Assembly (NCBI RefSeq): GCF_021462225.1
Contig: NC_061804.1
Location: forward strand, 38,329,975 to 38,393,974
Direction of reading: 5' to 3'
DNA from: Girardinichthys multiradiatus
Lineage: Eukaryota > Chordata > Actinopteri > Cyprinodontiformes > Goodeidae
DNA: 64,000 nt
Numbering within the stretch: position 1 is the first letter of the stretch; each line of letters starts with the position of its first letter. Below are positions 1 through 12,225 of the stretch, in pieces. A program made the position numbers and the translations under genes. The notes below the pieces were generated by a model. The model worked only from the letters and a program-made list of their open reading frames with translations, made no database searches and was not told the origin of the DNA.

Positions 1-357
1 ATTTCCAAATTCCTCAAAAAACCCATTTGTTCTTAAACATAATAATACAAAATATCAGTAATATAGTAACTGAAAACAGAACTGTGATATTGCATGACAT
101 GTATTGGTTCCCCTTTATCTTGTTTTGTATACAGTTCAATAGTTTTTCTTAGTCCTTTATTTTGCTTGGTAGTTTTTGTTGAATTGTTTCTAGCCTTATT
201 AAAGAATTTGTTAATGGAAATATTTTCATTTGGAATTGAAATGTTTTGTTAATAAAGTTTTATATTTTGAAGAGAAGCTGCTAAGAATTTATTCCATATG
301 TGTGCAGAGATTGCTGTTTTGAGAATGCCCGTGCTATAATCACTCTTTTATTTAATA
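1..357. other. AT-rich spacer, nothing recognised
   Basis: AT-rich sequence without a convincing reading frame or a repeat that I recognise. Confidence 0.5.
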
Positions 358-732
358 GTTTTGACGAAAATTCACCGTGCATCTCTCCTCCATCCAATCA
401 GCGTCAGATCCGCATGTGTCTTCAATCAATCATCCTTCGAGGCTTCACTTTTAAGGACTTCCAGTCATGGATTCCCCGCTCTTCAGCTGAGCTTCGACCG
501 TCCTCTGCCCCACCTCCACCTTCTCCCTTCTCCTTCACTCCACCACCAGTTTCGGATCCCAAGGGGGGAAGACTCATCTAATTCTAAGCCTAAGACGTTC
601 ATTCAAGCTCATGTCATTCTCAGCATACATGTCTTCCTCCGGGGACCGAGCGCCAAAGATATGAACTTTTATCAATAAACTTCTCTAATCGCCATCTTCG
701 TGTTTCTTATTGTGAGTCTTTTCAGGTTGAAT
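358..732 (+). repeat. Dispersed repeat R1, copy a
   Basis: This segment matches the reverse complement of 38448-38871 over nearly its whole length, including the starting acgaaaattca, the stretch ctgagcttcgacc, the run of C and T near ggatccca, a shared gagcgccaaaga, the polyadenylation-like caataaac and the closing aggttgaa. No coding capacity is apparent. The AATAAA-like motif near one end would suit an LTR or a short retroelement, but the ends are not TG...CA. The family is not identified. Confidence 0.7.
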
Positions 733-960
733 TGTTCCAATACCACCAACATATTGGGCTGGTATTCACAGGACAATATTTGACAGACTGAAAGTTGTTT
801 GGTTAAATATTAAATAACCAAACTTAAATATATTATTGCACAACAAGCAGTTGAAAAATACTTCAGTGCTGCTGCTCTCCCTCACCAGACTCTTTAATGC
901 ATTTCATGGAATTAAAATAAGTTGGGGCTGGGCTCGGGGAGCATGACATGGTCATCTTTT

Positions 961-962
<2 letters not shown>

Positions 963-1032
<70 letters not shown>

Positions 1033-1320
1033 ATATGTTGACATCCATTGATTTCAGTCATTTTCAACCCTTTCTATGCCTTAACCCTGACAATAACCCT
1101 AAACCTAACCATTACCAGTGCATGCCTAACCCTAACCTTAACCTAAAGTCAATTCACACCTTAGTCCTAAACCTAACCGTTAGGTCGTGAGGACCAGCAA
1201 AATGTCCTCACTTTGGTACAAACGGTCCTCAATTTGATGGTGAAACCGGGAAAATGGTTCTCACTGTGATCCCAAGACAGGAACACACACACACACACAC
1301 ACACACACACTGACACACAG
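963..1320 (+). repeat. CA-flanked telomere-like composite repeat, copy 1
   Basis: A (CA)n array at 963-1031 leads into a body of about 250 bp and then a second (CA)n array at 1283-1310. The body contains many degenerate CCCTAA-type units, such as aaccctaaacctaacc near 1090-1110 and gcctaaccctaacc near 1125, then ctcactttggtacaaacggtcctc. The same arrangement, inverted and only slightly diverged, occurs at 57776-58125. An open frame starting at 948 is only the His-Thr translation of the microsatellite. Confidence 0.85.
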
Positions 1321-1630
1321 ATAATCCAAATGGTTGAAGGTCCTACAAAAACAGGTTACTATTACATCAATATGGCCTGCCTACTTTGATGCTGGATCCT
1401 TTCTTGATTTAATAAAGTTAATCACACAATTAGGATTTTGTCTTGAGATAGAGCAAAAACAGCCCTGTTACTTTCAGGCAACCAGCTTCTCTGTATGGTA
1501 TGCCTGAAATGCCAAGACAGAATATATGAAAACATAAATAAATAAACAAATATATATCCAGTTTTGTCACTTGGTTCGATATTTTCTGTAGTCTTAGATG
1601 CCTCTCTTCATTTTAAATGGTATAAATATA
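1321..1630. other. Spacer, nothing recognised
   Basis: AT-rich sequence with no recognisable gene or repeat, ending at the TA target of the following Tc1 element. Confidence 0.5.
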
Positions 1631-2969
1631 CACTGCTCAAAAAAATAAAGGGAACACTTAAACAACACAATATAACTCCAAATAAATCAAACTTCTGTGA
1701 AATCAAAATGTCCACTTAGGAAGCAACACTGATTGACAATCAATTTCACATGTTGTGCAAATGGAATAGACAACAGGAGGAAATCTTTTGCGATTAGCAA
1801 GACACACTCAATAAAGGAGTGGTTCTGCAGGTGGGGACCACAGACCACTTCTCAGTACCTATGCTTTCTGGCTGATGTTTTGGTCACTTTTGAATGTCGG
1901 TGGTGCTTTCACACTCGTGGTAGCATGAGACGGACTCTACAACCCACACAAGTGGCTCAGGTAGTGCAGCTCATCCAGGATGGCACATCAATGCGAGCTG
2001 TGGCAAGAAGGTTTGCTGTGTCTGTCAGCGTAGTGTCCAGAGCCTGGAGGCGCTACCAGGAGACAGACCAGTACACCAGGAGACGTAGAGGAGGCCGTAG
2101 GAGGGCAACAACCCAGCAGCAGGACCGCTACCTCCGCCTTTGTGCAAGGAGGAACAGGAGCATTGCCAGAGCCCTGCAAAATGACCTCCAGCAGTCCACA
2201 AATGTGCATGTGTCTGCACAAACGGTTAGAAACCAACTCCATGAGGATGGTATGAGGGCCTGACATCCACAAGACGCTTGGCATTTGCCAGAGAACACCA
2301 GGATTGGCAAATTTGCCACTGGCACCCTGTGCTCTTCACAGATAAAAGCAGGTTCACACTGAGCACACATGACAGACATGACAGAGTCTGGAGATGCCGT
2401 GGAGAGCGATCTGCTGCCTGCAACATCCTTCAGCATGACCGGTTTGGCAGTGGGTCAGTAATGGTGTGGGGTGGCATTTCTTTGGATGGCCCTCCATGTG
2501 CTCACCAGAAATAGTCTGACTGCCATTAGGTACCCCTTGTGAGACCATATGCTGGTGCGGTTGGCCCTGGGTTCCTCCTAATGCAGGACAGTGCTAGACC
2601 TCATGTGGCTGGAGTGTGTCAGCAGTTCCTGCAAGATGAAGACATTGAAGCTATGGACTGGCCCGCCCGTTCCCCATGACCTGAATCTGATTGAGCACAT
2701 CTGGGACATCATGTCTCGCTCCATCCACCAACGTGTCCAGGAGTTGGCGGATGCTTTAGTCCAGGTCTGGGAGGAGATCCCTCAGGAGACCATCCGCCGT
2801 CTCATCAGGAGCATGCCCAGGCGTTGTAGGAATGTCATATAGGCACGTGGAGGCCACACACAATACTGATGATTTTTGTGTGATTTTGTTCGCAGCACAT
2901 TCAACTTTGTACAAAACAAAGTATTCAATCAGAATATTGGGAGTGTTCCCTTTATTTTTTTGAGCAGTG
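1631..2969 (+). mobile_element. Tc1/mariner element, family A, copy 1
   Basis: The element begins cactgctcaaaaaaataaag and ends with the inverted match; the inverted repeats agree over 28 bp. It is flanked by TA at 1629-1630 and 2970-2971, the expected Tc1/mariner target duplication. It holds one broken transposase gene on the same strand. A shortened, inverted relative lies at 59491-60522. Confidence 0.95.
1925..2842 (+). pseudogene. Tc1-like DD34E transposase, broken
   Basis: A transposase of this type binds the element's inverted repeats and cuts and pastes it at TA sites. The start ATG at 1925 opens [15 protein letters not shown], followed by a helix-turn-helix region and an Arg-rich linker ([10 protein letters not shown]). 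The frame stops at 2263, where a short deletion relative to copy 2 removes about 35 bp. It resumes at about 2278 (LAFAREHQDW in copy 2) with the first catalytic Asp in LFTDKSRF, where the usual E after D is K. The second Asp is in QDSARPH near 2587 and the Glu in DLNLIEH near 2690, 34 residues apart. Several frame changes make it non-functional. Confidence 0.9.
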
Positions 2970-2971
2970 TA

Positions 2972-4860
2972 TAATAAATATATAAATATAATTTTGTGGA
3001 ATTTCTTCTACCCTTCTCTGGATCAATACCTTTACACAGAGAGGTATATTTGACCCTTTTTACTCTGCAATGGTTATTATTTAAAAGATGATGATGTGCA
3101 CAAAATCCTACTAGGACAGCTAAATTGTGTTCCCTTTTTTTATCTTATTTAGTTGAACTGATGGCAGGTGTGAACTAAAGAAAATGCTGATTTTGAATTA
3201 AAATTAGTTTGAACAAAGCATTACTCTAGGGGGAGACGCATACAACTAGGTATTACTGCTTTTTATCTTTTTGTATGTTTAACAGTTTTGTTTTTCACTT
3301 GTCTGTACAGGATGTTACAATAAAAGTAGAAAAAGTTTGGAAATGAATTATCAATATCTTTAATGTCCCATTGAAAAGCACAGTATTTAGAGTGTATATT
3401 TTTGAGATCCCCTGTACACCTGTAAAACAGGATGACAACATTTATCATGCTTTCATAAACACTGTACAATGCTGAATTTTCTTTATCCATGGCCAAAAAC
3501 AAGCCCTTTTTTTCAACATAGGAAGAGTTAGCATCATTGGGTTTGCCTCTTTGACCTGATCCCCCCAGGGACTATCATCTGTGATCCATCTGTTGAAAGC
3601 CGAGGAATCGAAGTACTGTGACTGGAGCCAAGCAGCCCACCTACTTCCCTATGTCAAAAAGCATAATATTAAAGCAAGCTCCCCTCCATTGGCAGACCGT
3701 CCAGCCTTTGAGGATTTCATCCACTAGGAAAAATGGGAGGAGGAGTGTATGTAGAGATGAAGGAGAATAAGTAGCACTGTCAGGACCACTGTGGACCAGG
3801 CATTCTCTCTTTCTGAGGTTTGGAGTGATGACACAAAACAACACTATTGTAGTTTGTGCTCAGTATACATGGGAAGCCTTTGGTCTATTGAACTTGTGCT
3901 TACAAATGGTTGGCACTGAGCCCTCAGGGGCTCCCTTGAACTTTTGTGCTTAATGAGAGGTCTTCTTGTCACCAGTTATGTTCTGACCCAAGAACAATGT
4001 TGGTTGTAATTGGCCTTCTCTGGAGTGCTTCCATTCACAACAGGTTTTTATTCATTAGCATTTTGAAAGTGATTTGACATGAAGTTTGTTTACAGATTGC
4101 CACAATTAGATCTAACAAGCGTTTCTTGTTTTCAGACTAAATGTATATTTGTGCAATAGGTCAAGATGAAGGTTAAGTCAAAATTAAATATTATGGACTA
4201 AAATAAAAATAACACCCTATTACATCTTAGCTTTTGCTGAGCTCTAAATAATCTAATTCCCATAGCACAGATGAAATATTCAGTGATGCTTTTAACTTAG
4301 TTATGGATACTGTGCCACTGCATCCACTGTGGTTTTCTTAGTATGATTTCTTGCAGACTTATTGTAAATCCCTGTCTTCAGCTATGTTCTAGAGAGCCAT
4401 TAATCCTTTTCTTGCCCTTGTTTCCCAGGGACCTCTGATGGAAGAAAATCTTAGTGGTTCACTACAAATAGCCTCTGTTTATACTTAGGATTGTGGATAT
4501 AACAGTTGATTATGTATTTCCGGACATAATACAGTTGTATTAGTACAGCCAAACATAGCCTTTCCAATAGTATGGCATGTTGTATTTACTTATGTTGTAT
4601 TTACTGACACAAATGCAGAATTATACTGAAACAGTATTTGCTAGCACTCGCAAAATATTTCAGCATTTCATACTTTAACTCTCCTGCCCATCACACACAA
4701 TGCTGTGCTAATATAGCTTGTTTTCCTTGCTAATCCAAAAACTAAAATAAAAGCTAAACCACCTTTAGCTGTAAGAGAGAGCAGGCCAATACACAGTTTG
4801 TTTATGAATAAAACAATTAAGAAAATATAGAGTAGCACAATCCTTTTTTTTTCTTCAAAA
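2972..4860. other. Single-copy-like spacer
   Basis: About 1.9 kb without recognisable transposon or coding similarity. Short open frames on either strand (for example 3263-3502 and 3641-3844, minus) show no domain. Composition is more balanced than in the AT-rich spacer, so conserved non-coding sequence is possible but cannot be tested here. Confidence 0.5.
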
Positions 4861-4865
4861 TCTTC

Positions 4866-5003
4866 ATCATACTCATCGTCTTCTGCTCATCCAGGACCGG
4901 GTCGCGGGGGCAGCCCACTCAGCAGAGACGCCCAGACATCCCTCTCCCCAGACACCTCCTCCAGCTCCTCCGGGTGGAGCCCAAGGCGTTCAAATCTTCA
5001 TCA
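4866..5003 (+). repeat. GC-rich dispersed repeat fragment
   Basis: A short GC-rich island (ccgggtcgcgggggcagccc near 4897) resembles a widespread fish interspersed repeat that I know only by its sequence, probably a LINE-derived tail. The family is not certain. The following Tc1 element inserted immediately after it, and aatcttcatcata occurs on both sides of the fragment (about 4860 and 4993). Confidence 0.45.
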
Positions 5004-5005
5004 TA

Positions 5006-6570
5006 CAGGTCCTTCTCAAAAAATTAGCATATTGTGATAAAGTTCATTATTTTCCATAATGTCATGATGAAAATTTAACATTCATATATTTTAGATTCAT
5101 TGCACACTAACGGAAATATTTCAGGTCTTTTATTGTCTTAATACGGATGATTTTGGCACACAGCTCATGAAAACCCAAAATTCCTATCTCACAAAATTAG
5201 CATATCCTTAAAAGGGTTTCTAAACGAGCTATGAACCTAATCATCTGAATCAACGAGTTAACTCTAAACACCTGCAAAAGATTCCTGAGGCCTTTAAAAC
5301 TCCCAGCCTGGTTCATCACTCAAAACCCCAATCATGGGTGAGACTGCCGACCTGACTGCTGTCCAGAAGGCCACTATTGACACCCTCAAGCAAGAGGGTA
5401 AGACACAGAAAGAAATTTCTGAACGAATAGGATGTTCCCAGAGTGCTGTATCAAGGCACCCAAGTGGGAAGTCTGTGGGAAGGAAAAAGTGTGGCAGAAA
5501 ACGCTGCACAACGAGAAGAGGTGACCGGACCCTGAGGAAGATTGTGGAGAAGGGCCGATTCCAGACCTTGGGGGACCTGCGGAAGCAGTGGACTGAGTCT
5601 GGAGTAGAAACATCCAGAGCCACCGTGCATAGGCGTGTGCAGGAAATGGGCTACAGGTGCCGCATTCCCCAGTCCTGGGCTACAGAGAAGCAGCACTGGA
5701 CTGTTGCTCAGTGGTCCAAAGTACTTTTTTTGGATGAAAGCAAATTCTGCATGTCATTCGGAAATCAAGGTTCCAGAGTCTGGAGGAAGACTGGGGAGAA
5801 GGAAATGCCAAAATGCCAGAAGTCCAGTGTCAAGTACCCACAGTCAGTGATGGTCTGGGGTGCCGTGTCAGCTGCTGGTGTTGGTCCACTGTGTTTTATC
5901 AAGGGCAGGGTCAATGCAGCTAGCTATCAGGAGATTTTGGAGCACTTCATGCTTCCATCTGCTGAAAAGCTTTATGGAGATGAAGATTTCATTTTTCAGC
6001 ATGACCTGGCACCTGCTCACAGTGCCAAAACCACTGGTAAATGGTTTACTGACAATGGTATCACTGTGCTCAATTGGCCTGCCAACTCTCCTGACCTGAA
6101 CCCCATACAGAATCTGTGGGATATTGTGAAGAGAACGTTGAGAGACTCAAGACCCAACACTCTGGATGAGCTAAAGGCCGCTATCGAAGCATCCTGGGCC
6201 TCCATAAGACCTTAGTGCCACAGGCTGATTGCCTCCATGCCACGCCGCATTGAAGCAGTCATTTCTGCCAAAGGATTCCCGACCAAGTATTGAGTGCATA
6301 ACTGTACATGATTATTTGAAGGTTGACGTTTTTTGTATTAAAAACACTTTTCTTTTATTGGTCGGATGAAATATGCTAATTTTGTGAGATAGGAATTTTG
6401 GGTTTTCATGAGCTGTATGCCAAAATCATCTGTATTAAGACAATAAAAGACCTGAAATATTTCAGTTAGTGTGCATTGAATCTAAAATATATGAATGTTA
6501 AATTTTCATCATTACATTATAGAAAATAATGAACTTTATCACAATATGCTAATTTTTTGAGAAGGACCTG
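5006..6570 (+). mobile_element. Tc1-like element, family B, copy 1 (long inverted repeats)
   Basis: The ends read caggtccttctcaaaaaatt and its inverted match, with TA at 5004-5005 and 6571-6572. The inverted repeats run for roughly 200 bp and contain the internal unit ctcacaaaattagcatat, an IR/DR-like layout. One transposase gene lies inside. Copy 2 at 31277-32887 is closely similar and inverted. Confidence 0.95.
5334..6293 (+). pseudogene. Tc1-like DD34E transposase, broken, E-to-Q
   Basis: The ATG at 5334 opens MGETADLTAVQKATIDTLKQ, a helix-turn-helix paired-like domain; the GRKKCGRKR linker follows. The first catalytic Asp is in LFLDESKF and the second in FQHDLAPAH. The third position reads NPIQNLW, so the catalytic Glu is Gln here, whereas copy 2 has NPIENLW. 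Relative to copy 2 it lacks 14 codons after RIPQ (near 5672) and carries a small deletion at about 6213 that makes a stop before the final 25 or so residues (QCHRLIASMPRR). It should be catalytically dead. The conceptual frame ends with TKY and TGA at 6291-6293. Confidence 0.93.
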
Positions 6571-6868
6571 TATGTTTTACAAATGAATACTCGGTATGTT
6601 TCAGCAACCTACTGTTTTTACGGTAGCGATGGAAATGAAATGATAACAGTATCTTAATGTCTCATTATTATATGCAAATCAATTCAAAGACTATACATAG
6701 ACAATTCTGAGTGGTATAGCTCCCATTTGATACAATGCAGCTATGTTTTTTTAAGTCTGCGCTAATTATTATACAATAAGACTTATTAAACTAGTTCAGC
6801 AAATAAATAAATGCATAATTTCACAACACCAAAAAGTCCCAACTTTTGCATTTGGATTGGTTTACAGT

Positions 6869-7199
6869 TGTCATACCTGCTTGTGTTTTGAGTTCTTGAG
6901 TTTGTGTTTTGTTATTTTACCTGGTCTAGTCCTTTGTTTTCGGTCTCCCTACACCCCAAGCCCATACCTGTTCTGTGTTTTCCCCTGATTGTCTGGTCAC
7001 GTGTGTCATTGGTTCACCCTGCAGTCCAGTTTTGTATTCAAGCCAGTTTGTTTCCTTTGTTCCCCGCTGGTTCTTTATGTGTTGTTTGTGTTTGTGTGCT
7101 CGCCTGGTACCCTGTCCGTGTCCAGCCATGAACAATAAAGTGTCTGCAAACTTCGAGATTCAGGAGTTCTTCCCCACATATTGGTCCCACATTATGACA
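6869..7199 (+). mobile_element. Solo LTR with 5-bp target duplication
   Basis: The segment begins TGTCATAC and ends ATTATGACA, obeying the TG...CA rule, and is flanked by ACAGT at 6864-6868 and again at 7200-7204. An AATAAA signal lies at 7134-7139, about 60 bp before the end, as expected for an LTR R/U5 boundary. No internal retroelement coding sequence is attached, so this is a solo LTR left by recombination. Related LTRs lie at 37024-37415 and 49345-50034. The 5-bp duplication suits Ty3/gypsy-like or retroviral integrases; I cannot say which. Confidence 0.75.
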
Positions 7200-7236
7200 A
7201 CAGTAGGATCACACACACATTGCTCCCTAGACCTGG

Positions 7237-7890
7237 ATGTGCAGACCCTTTTACATGCCCAGAGAGTTCACAATGATGATCATTGATGCTGTGTACATTC
7301 TACCTGATGCTACCATTAGCATTGCACTTTCCCTGGTGTACACCATTATAAACAAACAAATGAAGGCCCAGCCCGAGAGAGCTGTTACTGGGCCGGAGGA
7401 CTTCAAACAGGCTTGCCTTAAGTCAGTACTCCCGAACTTCGTTCAATGCAAATAGTGTTCTACAGGGAAGAATGCATTGTCTATTATGTGTATTCAAACC
7501 TTAAGCAAGCCAACAAAACTGTACCCATCCTCCATCTAGGACTGTCCGACCACCTATCAATGCTTGTGATCTCATCATATTCAAACCTGCTATAACACCG
7601 GACCTGAAGGAGCACTCTCCCATCTACAAGATTTCTTTGAGGGCACTGCGTGGAGTATCTTTGGAAACCTCAATCAGGAGTGCACTGAAAAATGTGCTGT
7701 TCTACATAAAGAGTTGCACCAACAGCGTGATAGAGGACAGTATGTGGGTCTATCCAAACCAAAACCCCTGGATGACCTCAGAAGTCTTGTTGTTCCGGAA
7801 GAAATGGAAGTCAGCCTTCAAGTCAAGAGACAAAGTACAGCGCTGTGGAGAGACATCAAAGCTGCAAAGGAGGCCCCCCTCACCCTCATC
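7237..7890 (+). pseudogene. CR1/L2-like LINE fragment: endonuclease end and linker to RT
   Basis: The frame from 7237 contains DAVYILPDATISIALSL and then PEDFKQACLKSVLPNF, which matches the late part of an APE-type LINE endonuclease in which the usual GDFN motif has become PEDFK. A second frame near 7535-7560 gives LGLSDHLSML, the SDH endonuclease motif. From 7735 a third frame gives NQNPWMTSEV and DIKAAKEA, typical of the stretch between endonuclease and reverse transcriptase in fish LINEs. Three frames and a missing catalytic motif show an old dead fragment. The clade is assigned by general resemblance only. Confidence 0.65.
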
Positions 7891-8144
7891 CCAGGTGTAT
7901 GTATGTGCATCTGTGTTAAGATGAGATGTTCTTATGAATGCAGAAGATGCCTGATGACAGCAGAATCTCCCACACTTCAGCCCCAAAGCCCTTTGTGTCT
8001 CGAATGCATTAAAATGGAAGTCCACGATAGGTACAAGCTAAGGTACTCTCCTCAATGCCAGAAAGTCCCATTCCATCATCCCACACCCCTAGACCCTATT
8101 GTTTTAAAGTTGTTTTTATGCTGCAGTAGGTAATTTTTTACAAA

Positions 8145-8320
8145 AATTATTTTTTACATATTTCTTAAAAGTGTCACTATGTCCTGTCAGTAGAATATGA
8201 GACAGATTATCTGTGAAAAATTAAGCTTCTCTGACTCCTCTCAGCAGTCTTACTGCCATTTGCAGAAATACACCGTTCCTGGTCAGAAACAACCAATCAG
8301 GGCCAGGAGGCATTTCTTAG
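8145..8320 (+). repeat. Dispersed repeat R3, left inverted copy
   Basis: The sequence from ttcttaaaagtgtcactatg through cagaaacaaccaatcaggg matches the reverse complement of 14645-14812. The two copies face each other about 6.4 kb apart, with the LINE and a MITE between them. They may be the terminal repeats of one old DNA element or two separate insertions. Confidence 0.75.
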
Positions 8321-8525
8321 CTGTGTCTGGGTTGGGGGGGCTCTGTGTGAGTAAGCAGCATACAGACTGATGTTTTCCAGTGTAGCAGGTGGTTTATTTA
8401 TAAAAAGAATGACCAAAACATATTTACAAAAATGACTTAAAATTTAAATTGGCAAAATAAACATAACTGTACTCAAACCAACCAAAATTAACATCACGTG
8501 CACACAGCTACACTGACCTGGTCCT
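8321..8525. other. Spacer between R3 and LINE
   Basis: AT-rich DNA that joins directly to 13565 onwards if the LINE and one duplication are removed; nothing recognised. Confidence 0.4.
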
Positions 8526-8542
8526 CTCCTCTTGAACTTCTT
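8526..8542. repeat. Target-site duplication of the LINE, left copy
   Basis: The 17-bp ctcctcttgaacttctt is repeated perfectly at 13548-13564. It borders the LINE 3' end, whose AAG-type tail blends into it. Confidence 0.85.
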
Positions 8543-8711
8543 CTTCTTGTTGGTTTTATTGGCGGTTGGCAACAAACATTTAGTAGCATTACCACCACTT
8601 ACTGGTATGGAGTGTGGTTCGTGTCGGTCTATCTATTTATATATATATATTTAAATTCTACAAATTAAATAAATAAATCTTAATATACATACTTACACAT
8701 TACTTTGTATT

Positions 8712-11700
8712 CTACCCATCTATATCCTCCATACTTATATGTTTACTCCCTAAATTCTTCCTCAAAATATCTAATAAATTAACCTTTTCCTTAATACCTT
8801 CAAACTCTCTCCTCATATATCTTCTTTCTCTTTCATATTTATGACATTCTAATATAACATGTTCTATTGTTTCATATTTTCCACAGTAATCACATTTACC
8901 AGTATTATGCTTTTGAATTTTAAAAAGTATAAAATTAAGTCCTGTATGTCCAAATCTCAACCTTGTTATCACTCTTTCCTCCTTTCTATTTCGTCTTCCA
9001 TTTCTTCTTTCTCCTACCATCTTCTGAATTTTATAAAACCATCTTCCTGTTTTTCCTTCATCCCACTTTTTTTTGCCATTTTTCCATCAGCTTTCCTTTA
9101 ACAATACTCTTTCCCTTAGATTTACTTGTTTTAACTGTAAAACTAATAGGATTTTGAATTATCCTCTTTGCTATTTTATCTGCCCTCTCGTTTCCTTCTA
9201 CTCCAATATGTGCTGGAACCCACACAAATATAACTATCAAGCCCATTTTGTTTTGTATTCTGTATAATGTATGAAATATTTCTAATAAAATGTCCATCCT
9301 ACTATCTGATTGATTATATTTTAAACTTAATAATGCAGAGCTTGAATCTGAGCACATTACTGTTTTTAATGTTTTTATGTCTTCTACCCATTGTAAAGCT
9401 AATAATATTGCCAACATTTCTCCTGTGTATACTGATAAGCCGTCTGTAATTCGTTTTCCTATTTTTATATTGAATTCTGGTACTACAAAAGCTATTCCTA
9501 CTTTTCCATTTATTTTTGATGCATCTGTATATATTTGAATATATCTATAATAATTATTTAAATGTATCTGTACTGAATAACTATCTACGATGGAAGATTT
9601 ATCTTGCTTTTTTTCCATTATTGACATATCTACTGTTGCTTCTGGTAAAATCCATGGTGGTATAATTGATATTGATATTTCTAAATCAATAATTTTAAAT
9701 TCTTTTACTTTATTTTCAATTGTCCATCCAAAACTCTTCATTTATTTCTTTTCTTTTTCCCAACATGGATTTAAAATTTCCCAAATTGGATGATCCAAGT
9801 TATTACCTTGTAAATTTAACCAATAATTTATTTCTAGTTTTATTCTTCTTAACTCTAACGGCATTTCTCCCATTTCTATTTCTATTGCTGCTGTTGGTGT
9901 AGTTTTAAATGCTCCAGTACATAATCTTAATGCCTGATGTTGGATAATATCTAATTTAACCAGATGTGTTTTAGCTGCTGAACCGTAAACTATACAACCA
10001 AAGTCTATGTTAGATCTTATCATTCCTGTGTAAATCTGTTTTAGTGATTTCCTATCTGCTCCCCAATCACTGCCAGCCAAGCATCTCATAATATTTAACA
10101 TTTTCTTACATTTATCAACAACTTGTTTAATATGTATATTCCATTTTAGTTTTTCATCAAACCATAATCCTAAAAATTGTATATACTTTGCTTGCTCTAA
10201 TTCTTGGTTATATAATTTTAATTTTATTTCCTTGTTTATTTTTTCTGATTAAATATCATTACTTTGGTTTTTTCAACTGAAAACTTAAATCCCCATCGTA
10301 ACGCCCATTTCTCTATTTCAATAATAACCTCTTGTAATTTCTTTACAATGAAACCTACATTTTTTCCTCTTTTCCAAACAGCTCCATCGTCTGCAAAAAG
10401 TGAACATCCCATTTATTTTCCAATATCTTTAAAAACATCATTTATCATAATTGAAAACAATAACAGACTTATAATACTCCCCTGTGGAGTTCCATTTTCT
10501 ACTATATATTTTCCTGAGATCACTTCCCCAATTCTAACTTGTATTTTCCTATTTGTTAAAAAGTCTTTAATCCATTTACATATTTTCCCTTTAATGCCCA
10601 GCATGTGTAATTTAATTAATAATCCTTCCACCCACATCATATCATATGCTTTTCTATATCAAAAAATACTGCCACTACACTTTCTTTATTTACCTGTGCT
10701 CTTCTAATTTCATGCTCTAAACATAGCATTGGATCATTAGTACTCCTCTCTTTTCTAAAACCACTTTGATACTTTGACATATATCCTTTATTATTTAAAT
10801 AATATACTAGTCTACTATTAATCATTTTTTCCATTATTTTACATAGATTTGATGTTATTGGTCTATAATTTCCTGGATTTGAGTTATCTTTTCCTGGTTT
10901 AGCTATTGGTACTATAATTGATTCCTTCCAGCTCAGTGGTAATTTCCCCTCCTCCCACATTTTATTATATAATTGTAATATTATATCTTTCGATTTTCCA
11001 CCAAGTTGCCTTATCATTCTGTACCAAATTTGATCTTTACCTGGTGCTGTATTTTTTGTCTTCCTAAATGCATAATTTAATTCGGCTTTTGTAAATTCAA
11101 CATTTAACAAATTATTTGTGTCTTCAACACTGTGTAATACATCTTTATATATAAGTTTTGTATTTTCTCTTCCTTTTCTTCCCTCTTCACTAATATTATT
11201 TGAACTGTTAATTTTACTAAATATTCTTGCCAATATTTCAACTTTATCTTAATCTTTTACAATATTTATATGATTTATTTTTAATATAAGATATTCAAAC
11301 TCTCTCTTTATGCCATTCATTCTTTTAATTATTTTCCAAATTTTTTCTATTTTTGTTTCTTTCCCTATTGTGCTACAGACATTTATCCAATATTCTCTTT
11401 TTGCCTTCTTAATAGTTCTCCTTACTATTGCTTGCTTTCTTTTATAGTCAATTACATTCTTATAGATTGGATTCCCTTTTAATAGCTTAAATGCTTTATT
11501 TCTTAACTTTATAGCTTCTTTACATTCATTTGTCCACCATGGTACCATTTTCTTATTACTTTTACACCCTGCTTTCTTATTGTAATGCGATAATGTTCAC
11601 TACCTATTGTTGAATATTTATCAATGCCCCACTCACAACTACCAGCTAAACCATTTGAAACCATTGTTAAATCAATAACTGATTCCATCCCTGTTCTTAC

Positions 11701-12225
11701 ATTAATTCTTGTTCCCCTCCCATCATTAATACATACTAGATTTTTTATTTCCATTAATTCTTCTATAACATGTCCATTTTTATCATTACAGATACCCCAC
11801 AATGTACTATTTGCATTAAAATCTCCACACCAAATTACTTTCCCTTCCAAATATTAATTTAACTACTCCATTATTTCAATTGACAATGTTTTACATGGAT
11901 TATAAAAATTTATTATTTTAAATTTACCTTCTTGTTCCCATATCTCAATTACTATATATTCAAGTTCTTTCCCTTCCCCTTTCCCTTTCCCTAATACCTG
12001 ATATTGTATCCCTTGCTTAATAAATATTCCACATCCTCCTCCACTTCCCTCCTGTCGATCTCTTCTTACACCATCATATCCTTTTATCACAAAATCCAAT
12101 GTTGTTTTTAACCATGTTTCCTGAGCACAAATAATTTCTGGTTGTTCTTCAAGACTATCAATATAACCTTTAAGTTCTTGTCCATTAGAAATTAAACTTT
12201 TTGCATTCCATTGTAATATTAACAT
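8712..12225 (-). pseudogene. LINE ORF2: endonuclease, reverse transcriptase, RNase H
   Basis: Start ATG at 12225 (MLILQWNAKSL). Endonuclease motifs are AQETWL, GDFNANS and GSEHYRI, the last with Glu where Asp is usual. The reverse transcriptase shows PGKDQIW, SGFRKERST, FFDIEK (motif A), NGTPQGSI (motif B) and FADDG (motif C, near 10390). RNase H (9058-9741) keeps its four acidic positions: YTDAS, TGEML, CSDSS and NERADK. A final knuckle CDYCGKYETIEHVILEC lies near 8880. Lesions: stops at 11854-11862, frameshift near 11540, stop at 11246-11248, frameshift near 10655, stop at 10410-10412 just before FADD, frameshift near 10246, stop at 9742-9744, and a frameshift in an A-run near 9066. It overlaps the end of ORF1 by 7 bp. 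Confidence 0.9.

Noticed and set aside
948..1190. 80-codon open frame rich in His-Thr
   Set aside because: It is the translation of a CA microsatellite and the telomere-like repeat.
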